DNA of 64,000 nt from Antedon mediterranea (GCF_964355755.1 NC_092670.1:22815201-22879200), one strand, 5' to 3'; numbered from the stretch's first letter, positions 11,891 through 40,142 are shown. Numbers and translations are program-made. The notes: a model not told the origin generated them from the letters alone.

Positions 11891-13130
11891 GATTATTACA
11901 AAATTTGACAAGTGTGTTACAGGTATATTACACAATACATCAATTATTACAAAATACGATGAACAGACTTTGCGCGCTTAGCCATAGAGGGAAAACTTAA
12001 ATTTTAAAAAAAGAACAAACAAATGGGCTTATTTTGTAATGGCTTTATTTAAAGTAATGTTTAAATTGTGTGATTTACGGTACATCATATCTAAACTAGA
12101 ATATGTAAACGATTTTTCCTTTTAAAAGTTTTTTGAACATTTTTCTCGACACTAAGTACCTGCATTGCGCGGTGCTTTCAACAAAGGCAATGTGGCATGT
12201 AGGCCTACTTTGTACAGTATTTGCTTTTTTTTCGTATCATCGCCCAAATGAGCCATAAACACTATATATGTAACAGCATGTGTTGGCTTAATAGCATTTT
12301 TAGTTTCTGTCGTAATCATCCGGTGAAGTAAAAGCTGTTATGAAATATTGATGTTGAGTAGGCCGGTAGTGAACTAATCCTTCGATCATGTACGTATGTA
12401 TTATGATGTGATGACCATTTATAACTAGTGTAACTTTGCTTATGGCCTGTGCGTCTCACATGGGCTATTAGCCTGAAAGTGTTAAAATGCTTTCCTGTTA
12501 ACTCTGCAGTATATGTTTTTCCGTGGTTAGGCCTAGAATATGCAAGAATTATTTCAAATGTTCAGTATTATTACACGAGTAAGTTAGTCCAAACCTCTTG
12601 ATATGTTTATACCGAAACTTTCATGTACCGGCTTAGGTGCATGTATATCTTACTACGAATCAGGCCAAACACGATAGAAATAAGTTAGCTAACTTACTAT
12701 CTTTCTGTTATTTGTTACTCTCAGTAGGCTTATATGTTTTCCCTGTGATTAGAGTATGGCAAGAATTATTTTATATCATCAGTAGGCCTACTAAAATGAG
12801 TTAGTCCAAGCCTTACGGATATGTTTATTGCGAAATTTTTAAGTACCCCTTATTTCGTACTACGAATAGACTTCACACTTCAGTACGGTACCATATCAGA
12901 CCCAGCACATCACATAGCTACACTATCCTCTCCTAGACTTGTCCCAAATCTGTATTCATTGTCTTTTTTTAAATTTTTATTTGTTTTTATTTCGATTTTT
13001 GTCTGAAAACTCAAGTAATACACGTATGAAACGCCATATGTGCAAAAATATTTATATTTTTACTAATAATATTAAGACAAAACTCCGTCTGGAGCCCAGA
13101 CTATATCCTCTACCTATATCGTTATAATCC

Positions 13131-13192
13131 TAAAGCTCTGTCTACATTATCAAACTAGATTGACAAAAAAAAGTGTGATGTGCCCAAATTTT
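13131..13192. mobile_element. MITE family A, left half
   Basis: TAAAGCTCTGTCTACATTAT followed by CAAACTAGATTGACAAAAAA and GTGATGTGCCCAAA. Only the left arm is present. Confidence 0.65.
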
Positions 13193-16100
13193 ATAATTAG
13201 ATAGCTACTATATTAGCCTAGGTTGTAATACGCTATACGAATTACAGATAGGCCGTTGTATACGTAATAACTCGTAATATTATTATATACAGTATGATAT
13301 CAATTAATGGAGGATATAATCAATATGTATTGAAATAAAGGTATGTTACCCGTCAGTTCCTGCAATTCCACTAGTGCATAAAAAAGCATTATTCATTAGC
13401 GTTAAAGTACAGTGATCCAGACCCCGAGGCAGTCGTTTGTCGGCCCAACATTCACCATATTAAAATCTATTAATCTACGCTACTCACAAAATTGATTATA
13501 TTTGATGTTTTTTACAAAGTATTTTGACAAGCACGCGACAACAAGTTGATGATCTTAGTGTATCAATTGGCCGGATTTTGTATAGGCAGGTAATTTCAAA
13601 ATGACAGATGCTCTATTTTTTAGTGACATCGTATGTTTATTTTGTTAAAATTCAAAGAAGTATAGATTTTTACAAATGTCGATACGTTCTAAGTCATTAA
13701 AAATTATAATTGCGAAAAGAAAATATGATATTTATTTCTAAATTAAACCATTAGGATATTTCACTATAATATCGCTATGATTAAACTTGAAATAAACATA
13801 TACTTTTATAGTTGTGTTGTGTTACTTTAGTTGACCTCTGTACAGATTTGGCCCATACCTTGGGATGTAAGCAGGTATTAGTGCGTATATAGTTCCACTG
13901 TCATTTACATTTTGATTATGGTCGGCAGTTTAGTATCCTGGGCTAATTATAAGCCGTCCCGCCAAGAAAAAAAATTGCCATTTAGCTTTTGACAGGGCAG
14001 AGGCATTATGACATACAAGCTTAGCCTATAATGTCGATTTTTGTATTTGTTTGCGGTCCTCTGAATTATTAGTGCACTTAATCCGTCACTATGTAGGCTA
14101 TAGTTTTATTTAAGCAGCCGCTATAAGTAGGCTATGCTTCTACTAAAACTGTACAACAATATTTCAAATGTAAAAAGCCGCTTAGAGTTGAGATAAATAG
14201 CTTAGATGAATTAATGCTCCTGCTTGCCGTTTTAACAAAATAGATAAATGAAAAATGTATTAGTGTAATTGGGTTTGAGATTGCATCTATTATACTCTAG
14301 TCAACGGTATATATGCATTTATCTTAAGTGCATGGCCAGTTCTTATTTTTATATCTAACGTGGGTTGACGATAAAATCTTAGTTAGAGGTTCATTTTTAA
14401 AGCTATTTAATAGAGATTGTACGCGTGTTGTAGCCGTATAAATATATTGCATTGGGATACCACAGTAAGTAGATAGTATAAACGCAGCTTCGTTTAATCG
14501 GCGTTCAAAGTAGCAGAGTTGTCCAGCGTGAGCCTAAATTCAACGTTTAATTTTTACTTCATAGATATATTGTGAACTATATAATATATGCTTTCATCTA
14601 AAAGATGACTACGTGCTATGTCTGAGTCCGTATATTTGGTATGGACACAAAATATCTGTTTCTGCAGTGTTAGCTTATGTATGTCTTTCTATGGGCCTAT
14701 CGTACAGTTAGATAGAAAGTATACAATTCCAAGTTGTGATTCGCATTCGTATACACAGATATTATGTATCCAATTTAGAACTCACAACAAAATCGTGCTT
14801 TTGTATAATACAATGATGATGATGATACATGCCCTCCGCCACTTTTAAATTCCATTTAACTAAATACTTATTTTTAGCATAAAAGAGATTGTTTGACTTT
14901 TTTTACTGTATATATACTAGGAAAAAGGGAAACTCCAGTAAATCGTTAGCATTTACTGTATATATTGAGACCCGGATCTTAACTATAAACTTATCAATTA
15001 GTATGTATAAACAAATCAATGAACGTAAACGTATAGTATAAGGCCTACCACTCGAGCGAGGCCGTATATTAAATGATAGGCCTTATAATATTTACTGTTT
15101 AATGATATTTCCACTTCAAATACGTCTCATTAGAATCCATAAAGGGAAATTTAGTTATACTAATCATGATTATATTTCATTTATCCTATAGATTCTTAAA
15201 ACTGCATCGGAAGACTTGTGTGCCAAAACAAGAGACTGATCGAAAAGACAGATAGACGAGGCATTTGTTTTCAATGTTATCTCAATTGCTATTCTAAGCC
15301 AAAAATAATGATGTCGTGATGACCGCCCTATTACAGAAGCATCGATATATCTACAATAACTTGCTGTTATACTCATTAATTAATCATAGCATTGTATTAC
15401 ACGGATGTTGTGAGTGTTGATCAATAAAAACACCGGTATTCCTCACTAATAATAATAGTTCGCACAATGAGCTATTAAGCCGTCGCAGACAGGTAAATTA
15501 CATTAATGTGCCAAAATTCTGTATAAATCATAATAAGGATTCATATAGCAAGATGCATAATTGTTACGACTTAAAAGCGATAAGCAATATTAACAAAAGT
15601 CACGTGTTGTTCGATTACTTTAAGCTTTCAAATCTCAATTAAAGATTGGATACGGCTCATCATAAACATACACTTAATATCTCTGTATATACAACGCACC
15701 ATAAGCATTTAACATTTCCACGGCATGTGATTTATTTTAAAAACCAATTTATTTGAATCATGATTCTATTATAAACACCAGAGTCCCCATTTATCAACTT
15801 AATTTATATATAGGATTTTGAAATTTCAATCCTAAACAAACATGATAGGCAACATCTAAGCATGGAGAAAAGGTACGCTGAAGAATAGAATTACCTCATG
15901 TTGGCGTTCCATATTTACATTTGAAGAGTGCGGTGCGGACATATACATTCACAGGCTGGCTGACTTTGAGTAAAGTAGCCTAGTGAATCTGTATGCACGT
16001 GACTTGTTGAAAGAAACGCAAGCATTTAAGAAAAAATAAAATGAATTGTTTTTGTAAAACCAGTGTAGAGTGGAAGAGTATTATTTTGCTATAATTATCA

Positions 16101-17302
16101 TATAAATCCGTTCGACAACCAACTTCAGCTTGTGAGCTTAATATATATCTATATACGCCACTTTGCATTGAGTTGATGGCTGTGAATGCTAGAATACGGG
16201 TCACCTCTTGTCTGCGACACAGTTACAGAATGTGTGATAGTTAAAAAGATATATTAAGCTTGCCTAATGTACCGAATCAACTTATATATTACAAATTAAA
16301 CGTTGTTTTTTATTTCTTAAACCTAATTGATCGAAACGTTGAAATACTCAATTATAGTTGCCCATGCTTGGAGTAACCTGTTTATTCTTTTAAAAAATAA
16401 CGACCAGTTCATAGGTTCGTGCTTTCATACGGTCAACAGCTGGTGTTGTTCCGGCCTTTTGACCATTGAGGTTAGAGGTTCCAATCCCACGCTGTCCACT
16501 AGTCTGTGCCATGTGATGAGACAATAATTGTACGGTACAAACACTGGAGATTTTAGGCAACGATACCGGTGCCAAAATCGTGTTGAACATGCATGGCACC
16601 TATGTGCTACCGAATTCTGAGAACTTTATATTAGGCCTATATAATAAATCGTTATACTACTGGAAATTTAAACGGGGAGGGGAAATCACAAACCGCATAT
16701 TTATTCCTCGTGCTTACTTGCGTACTACATTTGGGAATCACAAATGCATAGTGTTTCACAAGCATTCAAACACGATACCGTATGTCGTTCGTACAAACGT
16801 TTCATACGTCACAAGTATCATCTCTTTGTGATGACGTCACTGAAGATTTGATTACATATGCCCGCAGTTTCATCTCTCAGTGGACATTAACACCATTGGA
16901 AGTCTCTAGAGAAATATATACGTATGATTGTGAATATCAATATATAATTATTAAGATGATAATAAAACACAATTATACATATAAAACAGAAATAAGATGA
17001 CCGTATTCAGCTATATAGATCAGGTGTAATAGCCTACTACTAATTGGAAAAAAAGTCTTCAGATAGCTGTGAAAATGAAATTCATTTTTAAGAGTATCGT
17101 GGCATAGACGTGCTTTAATATAATCACTTTAATCCTAGCATTATATGGTACGCGTTTTACGTGCCTTGATTGTCAATGGCAACTGTGAAGGAATCATGAG
17201 TTGTAGGCCTAGTTTATGCTGCTGTAGGCCTAAATTATTAAAGAGTATCTTTTTACTATTAAGTATGCCTTTTATGCATAGTGCATGTATGTTCACACTG
17301 AA

Positions 17303-17482
17303 ATACAGAAGAACCCTCGTTTGGCACACCCTATTAAGATGGCCCACGACCCTTTTACGGGGACACATTCAAGAGTCTATGAAAACGAACGAGAGAAAAA
17401 CTACGACCAACCCAACAGGCCCAAGCAAGAAGACACCATTCTTGGGTCCTGAAGGTGTCCCCTCATTAGGGGTTCTACTGTA
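17303..17482. mobile_element. MITE family B, complete copy
   Basis: Left end TACAGAAGAACCCTCG and right end AGGGGTTCTACTGTA are inverted, with GGGGACAC inside on the left and GGTGTCCCC on the right. Flanking TA on both sides fits a TA target-site duplication. CAGT-type ends with TA duplication suggest Tc1/mariner ancestry. Confidence 0.7.
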
Positions 17483-18486
17483 AAAAAACGTACTACTGTA
17501 GAGAGACTGTATATTGTTTATTCCCGGACAACTTAATACAAATAAAAATACGTAAAACAACGAATGAAAAGAAACTAGAAATATTATTTATCTACGAACA
17601 AAAAAATTTACATAACACATGCACATATTTTGAATAATTACTGGTGTTCCAACGACTTAAACTGGAAAAGGGATACCGTAGTAAGAGACAAAATAAAGAA
17701 CACATTTAGGCCTATATTTGAAGATATGTTTTATTGTACAGTTTATGAAACGAAGAAGACGAGACTAATGAAGACGAAAATATTGTCAGCTAAATTCGGG
17801 TTGTTTAGGCCAATATAAAAATACACGGTACCTATTCTATGCTGGAAGCAATATGGTTCGCAGGAGAAGTGGTCTGTCCTGCTTAGAAATTGTTATGTCA
17901 AAACTGAGAATGACGACGAGCTAAGACACCGTGAATTGAAAATTGCGTGTATAGGCCTACAACAATCAATTCACAATCACACTCACAACGACGACACATA
18001 TTAGGCCTAAGGTAAGTGAAAATGATTTGTATGTCGATTTTAAATTTCTATGTTGCCACCTGTTGCGACGCCTTTCATGTGAAATAATACGATTTTGACA
18101 CTTTTGAGAACACGTGTTCAAAATAAGGGGTTTTAAAAACACCACGCTGTTAAGATAATCCTAGCGTTAATAACGTGACGTTGAGTTGAGTCTCCCAGCA
18201 TGTTCTCCGCATTAATTAAGAACATAACCAATTAATTAGTAAATGGATTTGCACATGCCATGTAGGAATTAAGATGAATTCATTCATGCTTATACAGTTT
18301 ATATAAAAAGATGCATCAGTTATTTTATAAGGCTTCTAAACCGCGGATGTTGAAAAGGCGATCCTCCATTTTTATAAATCCCGGAGTCCCTTTAATTTTG
18401 ATTATATAAGAGATGTCAACGTTTGTAGTATATTTCTATTGATATTTTGAAAAGAGTTTGTGTAGCATTACCGATCCTGATATTAT
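17483..18486. other. AT-rich intergenic DNA, nothing recognised
   Basis: No exon-like frame, tRNA or repeat beyond several TAGGCCTA octamers. Confidence 0.45.
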
Positions 18487-18840
18487 TTCTGCATAGGTTA
18501 AAGATGTATTGTCCCCTTGGAAAAATAATTCTTACAGTTTTTGTTGTTAAATATGCCATTTTAATGTCACATAATACCAAAAAATGGATCGAAAAAAATT
18601 TATTTACCTGAAAAAAACTATAATTGAAAGAAAAAAAATAGCCAAATTGGCTGTCAGCCAATGGGTTTTTATGAATTTAGCCATTTAGGCCTATTTTGTC
18701 ATTTTATAAGTGAAAAAAAAATTTTGTTTCGTTTTTTTTTTCTATTGAAAAGACTTGCTCTATTAAAACTACAAAATAACTTTTTTAAGGGACAATACAT
18801 GGCTATGCTTACTATGAGGTATAGCCTTCTATTGAAACAT
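18487..18840. repeat. Dispersed repeat D, copy 2 (inverted relative to copy 1)
   Basis: Contains CCATTTTAATGTCACATAAT, AATGGATCGAAAAAA and, further on, TTTTGTCATTTTATAAGTG, the reverse complement of 10620-10915 in the same order. Confidence 0.7.
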
Positions 18841-19825
18841 GTAATTTCATAAACTGAACACGTCGACACGAAAGTATTTGGTTCTGTCCACCTTGTTCTA
18901 TTGTCACCATATACCTGTATTGTTTTGCATCACCATTTGACGAATGAATTGTAGGCCTATGTATTTTGGGGCATATTAGGTCTGGTATAGCACTTTTTAT
19001 ACAGTATTACATTTGAAATTACATGTGAAACCCAAGCCATATTACTATACATATTTATAGGCACAGGCTTCCTTTATTTAACTCTTGTGGATCTTTCTGC
19101 GCGGAGTGAAAGTTTGTTCTTGGCTTTACAAGTTGAAACAAAACTCGTTGCAAACAAGCCAACGCCGATCAATATGATCTCACCAAAACAGCATGTAAAT
19201 CAACGTTTGTTTTGTTTGTTTTTACCAATAACATACGTTAAATTGATCGTTATAACTATCTAGTACAGATTTCAATATAGTTTAGTAAAGCAATTACCCG
19301 TATGCAACTATCAAACAGATCGCTGTAATCTAAACAATCAAACAAAGAAATAACCATCGGTTTATTTTATGAAATTTCATTCGATAAAGCGCCAGTTATT
19401 GTACAAATTCATTGTGCAGCCCAGTGTGAAAATAATTGTTCCGAACCAGTAGGTTGAAGATAGTGGAATACATGGTATTGTGTCCGTCCCTCGAAAAGAA
19501 AACAAAACACGGTTGCTGTTAGTTAGTGCTGTTAGTGTAATTTTATATCGAAATCAAATGGTTGATAAAGAAAATCGCGTGCGGGTTTTTCGGGAAGGAG
19601 AGAAGGGAGGTGCTATAAGAGATTCTCTAATTAGACACCAATTGTTTTGACACAGACGCGCTCGCCGTTTTTTATTTTTAAATCACGAATTGTATTGTAT
19701 TGTATGACCAATGCCAAAATATTCCAATTAAATGCAGTGATATTGAAATAATTACTTATTTTTCCATGAAATAACTTAACAAAGTTATTAAAGTCAATAA
19801 TTAGGAACGTCAACAAACCATATTA

Positions 19826-19877
19826 CACAAACCATGGAGGAAAAAATAAATTATTTTTTCCTCTCCATGCACAAACC
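19826..19877. mobile_element. Micro-palindrome insertion with 8-bp target duplication
   Basis: A 36-bp hairpin (19834-19869) beginning ATGGAGGAAAAAATAA and ending TTATTTTTTCCTCTCCATG is flanked on both sides by CACAAACC (19826-19833 and 19870-19877). Removing the hairpin and one duplicate restores a continuous site. A nearly identical hairpin with a different 8-bp duplication is at 61634-61670. Confidence 0.75.
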
Positions 19878-22310
19878 AACAGTGGTTGAAGGATTATTCC
19901 ATTGTGATACAGGGGTGCTCTTTTGATTCCCCCTGTGGAGCACAGGCTATTCTCGGTTTATCTAGGTACGAGAGGCACGAAAGGGACTACGTAGACATGC
20001 ATTATCGTTCCCAGTGCAGGCTAAACGATACCACCACCAAATTGGCAAGTTGAGGTCCAAATGCACTGTCTGCTAAATGCTCGTCCCCAATACCACACCC
20101 ATCTTTTTTTAGAAACACCCCACACTATAATAATAACAATAGAAATACACCATTTTGACAACAATGTATAGTTTATTGCTGTTATCTCCTCACATTTACT
20201 GCTAAATTGTACAGGAATTGTATAAAAATTCATAATATAGTTAGTGATAGGTTAGAACAATGATCATGGCTTAACAGTGTTTATTTAGGACCATGTTTGT
20301 CAATCTGGCTACAATAACATAATAATTTTTTTAGTAGGCTTTTAATTCTACTGGGCAGAGTTGGTATGGTATAGAGTGTAATTGAGAGCTTACATAAGTG
20401 ATTTTATCCAGCCAAAATTGTATGTTTAAGCCAGTTTGTGTCAAGCCTCTTAACACACCACACCCAACACCCACACCCCACCCCAATTTCACAAAAAAAA
20501 CCTGCAAACACTGGTTTAAAATACTGTCACCAGCACATAGATCTTGTCACATTTGTAGCCTTATCCCCAGTTCCATTAAACTATGCCTTTTCTTTCCTTT
20601 TAGTACATCATCCCTGTTTTAATAATTTTCATTAATAGTATCTAGATAATTAAATGGATAATCAGTAAAAATGAGATTTATTTTTAATTGATAATATTAT
20701 TTCTCTTCTAAATTTATCAAAATAAAATACACTCTTACAATTCACTATATTCTCGCAACTGAAAATGCACTTAAATTATGAGATATATTCTGTTATTAGC
20801 ACCAATGGAAACAAACCAAAACAAATTTTAATCACAAATTATGTGCTGCCAACAATAACAAATCATATACACTCTTTTTGTTTTTGACCAATAATGAATT
20901 TATCAATTAAATATATATTGAAATTGTAACCCTTTTACCAGTTTTATAAGTTATATTTAATACCACATTCAGACTACATATTGTTGTGAGTGATCGGTTG
21001 TGATGCAATCGATGGTGATTGGGAGACCTTTCACACATAACAGAATCATGAATATATTTTTAACGGTTGGGTCAAAGGCCAAAGCCAAGCCAGGCCAAAG
21101 CCAAGCCGTGCAGAACCGAAACCAACATATTGCATACTCTGCAAATATAGTAACTACTTTTCGTATTATTAGGCCTACTACTTATAACAACCAATCAAAA
21201 TGCGAACCATATGGTAGTCCAAATAGGATAGTAAAACAATTTATATTTATTCTTCCATTACAACAAAATCACTCCTCTTAATAATAGATTGTGTTAAGTA
21301 CATTTACGTTTTAACATATATTCTACTGGTAGGAATACCAGATTTAAATATAAATATGTTTTTATATACAGTACACCTAATACCTTGCGTTTTGTCACAT
21401 GACTTACACTTATGTCACCTGACTTATAGAACTTTAATACATACATTTATACAGTTCTGTTTTCTATAACAAAAACATTAATATTATTGGAAGTAAACAC
21501 AATTTAAATTGATAAATCTTTTGATTTATTTACAGCGATATTGAGTTGATACCCGTGTATTCATAACATAGTCATTTTTTAGTTATGTGTATTAGTTTAG
21601 ACTCTAGATTGAATTAAAAAGGGATTTTTTTCTTTCAATTAGATAACGTTTTAAAGATGTTAAATCCTTAACAAAAATTTATCCTAAAATGATTCAGAAC
21701 TTGTTTTATAATAAGCACCTCATACTAGATTAATTTTATTAATGAAAAAATTTATTTATTTAAATATTAAATATATGACACAGCCTTTTATGTCATTAAT
21801 GTAAAAGGTAAATTAGGAACACTAAATCTGTCATTATATAACCATGGATATAGGTCCATGGTATAACATTTACTGTACCCTGTATTTTAAGAAGATCATG
21901 TAAAAGTTAGTAAAAAGTGTCTATAATAATTTTACTGTAAATCAAATGTTTTAATGTGAAAAATTGGTGTAGAAAAAATATGATTGTTAAAAATTGATGA
22001 TTAAACCAAGTACATTTGACCTTTGAACTAATGATGTCATCTGTTTGAAATATTGGTAGAACCATTCAGGTCCATGGTAGAAATAACTGGGACAATAGTG
22101 CAAAACTAATTCCTTCATACTAGGACCAAACAATAGGCTATAACAGCCTAAGTACTGTGCATGTTAATTAATTAAAAACCTACTGACTACATTGCTGTTG
22201 TGATTAGCATAGTCACGGAAGCTATCACAATGCTGATTTAGTATCTGAGCATGCTCAGTAATCATTTCATTTCACAATCATACTATTGAACAAACAATAA
22301 ATAATAAACA
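19878..22310. other. Intergenic DNA downstream of the HS3ST gene
   Basis: AT-rich, with a CA/C-rich pyrimidine stretch at 20450-20500 and a short GCCAAAGCCAAGCC repeat near 21080-21110. No gene recognised. Confidence 0.45.
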
Positions 22311-22319
22311 AATTATCTC

Positions 22320-22325
22320 TTTATT
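22320..22325 (-). terminator. Candidate poly(A) signal of HS3ST
   Basis: AATAAA on the minus strand lies only 8 bp beyond the HS3ST stop codon. If used it would give a very short 3' UTR; the true site may lie further on. Confidence 0.35.
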
Positions 22326-22333
22326 ATTATACA

Positions 22334-37295
<14,962 letters not shown>

Positions 37296-37740
37296 TTAGC
37301 TGAGCGACTTTCACACGTACAGAAAAAGGGAAGAAGCCTTCCCAAAAAAGGCTCAGCAACACGATTGCAACAAACACGAAAGTCACAGATGATAATAAGC
37401 CTACTGTAATACTCTTGAATCCAGTTTTAAGCGTATAAACATTCGCAACTTTCAGTTGATAAAAACATTCGTCTCATTGTTGTATTTATTACCACTTTTA
37501 GTCAACCAAAACTCATCTCTGACTGAGAACAAACTTAGCAGTTGTTGCTTTTTTCAGTAAGTTGTTGCTTTGATTGTTCAATCAGATCGAGGGATTGGAA
37601 TGATATTCGACATTGAGGGCGCTGTAATACATTTTCCACTTGTCAAAACGCAAGATTCATTATACACAATAATGTATGTTCATCTTTGTTAATCAAATAT
37701 TCCATTTATCAATAATTAAAGAATAAATATTATGTAATGG

Positions 37741-37892
37741 CTGATATTTATTTATTTATTTATTTATTTGGAATTACACCTTTAGATCGGTGGCACACTT
37801 AGCACAAAGGTGCATCCTTCACAATATAAAATATAACAATTAACAGAAAAGTAAAAAAAGGCAAAAGCAACTATCAACCCCTATCCTACCTA
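37741..37892 (-). mobile_element. Retroelement-like 3' end with (AAAT)n tail
   Basis: Read on the minus strand, sequence rich in T/G leads to GGATGCACCTTTGTGC, GTGTGCCACCGATC, AAAGGTGTAATTCC and then an AAAT microsatellite of about 7 units (37744-37771). A related end with a TAA tail lies at 41017-41100. It abuts the duplicated HS3ST exon fragment. Confidence 0.55.
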
Positions 37893-38127
37893 CTCGAGTT
37901 CCTCCCTTCTTTACGCCTACAATAATCGCATCAGGTAACTTACTGGTTCCTTTAATAGTTCCAGATTTTGAACTCTGATGATTTTTATCATTATAATCTA
38001 CACCATCTTCTGATTTTGATGCATTACCTTGTCGTGGTTGAACACCCATTTCAAAGGGTAATCGTTCCAGTAAAGTTGGTGTCATATTATTTAATTTCAT
38101 GGTGGGTGAAAATGTTGGCGATGAAGG
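37893..38127 (-). pseudogene. Duplicated fragment of HS3ST exon 1
   Basis: 235 bp matching 36860-37094 with only about two visible differences and no indel. It keeps the reading frame from the stem through [15 protein letters not shown] (part of the 5'-PAPS loop) but then runs into unrelated retroelement-like sequence and a stop. It lacks the start, membrane anchor, catalytic Glu and exon 2, so cannot make an enzyme. Orientation is the same as the parent gene, whose start it lies about 0.6 kb upstream of. Confidence 0.9.
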
Positions 38128-38629
38128 ACACCTTTTCACCTTTTCTTAAACCAAATTTACTTACAGCCCATAATTATAGCCATAAAAACACAAGAGTTTA
38201 CTTTGTCTTCACATAACGTAACAAACATACATGGTACATAATAAATGTCTTGAAATGTTGCTGGTTCGGGCCAGGAGGTTTGATATAGCAGTGCTCCCCC
38301 ATTGATAACATACAGAGGGCAGTGAGATGAAGGTTTCTGAGTAGTCTAGCATGCAGTATGTATGGAGTTAATGGAGTAAAAGAGGGCTGCAGGAAAAGTA
38401 CAAGGCTCTTTTTCAACATGAAATAGTATATGTGAGGGAATGTGGACTGCTTCTCTATTGATGAATATGGCTGAAATTGACCCATAGTGTAATAATATGT
38501 TCTTTCCTCTTAAATTAATATTGTGTCACGGTTGCTCTTCATTCATTGATTTAATACTGTATGTTCTCTATGCCTTGTGAATGCATGTAAAGTCTTTCCT
38601 TGGTATGAAGCTCGACTGTACACATTAAT
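38128..38629. other. Intergenic DNA between HS3ST and GAL3ST, nothing firm
   Basis: No exon recognised. A GGTTCGGGCC motif at about 38261-38270 resembles a B box without a matching A box. Confidence 0.35.
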
Positions 38630-38739
38630 TTGCATTTCATACATGGTGTTAGTCTTAAAAGGTCATCACACCTGCACCTTACAAACTCTGTAAAATCAAA
38701 GGTCCCCAAAAAAGAAATCATCGCATCAGGGGAATTGGC

Positions 38740-39050
38740 ATTGGCATTCTATAGGAATACGTTCTGGGAGAAAGTAGCAAAAAGCAAAACAGCACTTGAA
38801 ATAAAATCTATTCCCCCAACAACAATTATAAGTGCTGCAAAATGTAATTCCCTGCATGTCTATTACTATGGTACAGCAGTGGATAGAAAATACTCTTCAA
38901 CCCACAGACTGGGGGACGGAAAGTTACAAATGGCGTGGTGTGTCCATTGATGACAAATTTAGCCCCAGTACCACTGTTTGTGAAGAATACCACGGCATCA
39001 GCACATGCTCAATTCCTACCTATAGACAGACGATGATAACCGGATAATAA
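38740..39050 (+). pseudogene. Frameshifted remnant of a transposon-associated protein
   Basis: Two overlapping frames read in order LEIKSIPPTTIISAAKC, LHVYYYGTAV and, one frame over, QQWIENTLQPTDWG then FSPSTTVCEEYHG. An I/L-PPT motif, a conserved Y-Y-x(2)-x-W and P-x-DWG recur upstream of a Cys-rich tail in many uncharacterised repeat-encoded animal proteins. A frameshift falls near 38870. The family match is from memory of the pattern, so weak. Confidence 0.3.
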
Positions 39051-39872
39051 AAATGAATGGATTAATAGATTGTAAGATTGTATAATTCTATTGTTGTGAC
39101 AGTACAAATGTAAATGTGTAAATGAACTGTTTTATTAGACACCATATAGTCCTGCATTATAATGCATAGGACCACTGCCTATTATTATAACTGTGGTGAT
39201 ATCTTAATACTTAAATGTGTGTTTTGCTGCCAAATAGCACTTATATTGCAGTTGAAATGTTTGACACTAAAGAAATATAAAAAGCATTATAAAAACTGCT
39301 ATCAAGTGGTAATTAGATATACAATATATGTTTTTTGTTCATTATTAGACATTTTTTGCCATTGGCGGCCAGTTTGTTTAAAAAAACCTATTTCCCCTAC
39401 CTGGATTTTTCAAGACTTTTAGCATGTTCATAGGCCTATAGGGACCTTATAGAAATGCATTGTGGTGAAAAAAATTCTGTTGCAATTTTGTCAACCTTTT
39501 ACTGATTCTGAGCTTATCTTTCCTGTACTAGAGGCCTGCCCTCACCTTGTCAACATTTACGTGTGAACTCCTTTTTTTTGACATGTGATATTATTTCATA
39601 CCGGTATTTATTTTCACCACCACCACCACCACCACAACAGAGCAAAGTACAGATTATAATCTACTTCGTATGTAACGCTGTTTAAATAAACCATAGCAAC
39701 ATTAACATTGATAACTCTAAATGACATATGCTATGTCTAAATCATGTTGTATCGCCGTGAGTATTAAATGTTTGTTGATTTTTTTTATAACATTTGAACC
39801 ATACACTTGTATATGCTTAACATGTTGGGATTAAAAAGAACTGTCTGAATTGTATTCTAATAAACTGGTTTA

Positions 39873-39921
39873 ACGTGTCCAGGTTGTGTGTGCGCACAGT
39901 GCACACACAACCTGGACACGT
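39873..39921. other. 21-bp-arm perfect hairpin
   Basis: ACGTGTCCAGGTTGTGTGTG (+C) pairs exactly with its inverse ending CCTGGACACGT, around a 7-nt GCACAGT loop. Arms are perfectly matched, so recent or maintained. Confidence 0.85.
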
Positions 39922-40142
39922 GCACCTGGGGCTTTAAGGTATAGGCCTATCATATAACGTGCAATGTTGCTTGAAAACCAGTTAAACCACTCTTTTTGGA
40001 CACCCCTATTCATGGATCTTATTCCCCTGTTAAGAAATTTGTTGCGGATCCCGATGACTAACATGAAGTATAAACCATGTCATGTTAATACTACACAAGA
40101 ACCTCTATTAAAAAAGACAACTTAAATAGGGGTATCCCTGTA

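Larger units (their letters stand above)
11151..17302. other. Gene-poor AT-rich stretch
   Basis: No convincing coding exon on either strand. It contains two half-copies of MITE family A, a decayed tandem duplication (12505-12660 against 12727-12870, both with GCAAGAATTATTT and TTAGTCCAA) and several TAGGCCTA octamers. Otherwise nothing seen. Confidence 0.5.

Noticed and set aside
21000..21281. 93-codon open frame with K-A-K-P-G-Q-S repeat
   Set aside because: Comes from a short GCCAAAGCCAAGCC repeat; no domain or supporting exon structure.
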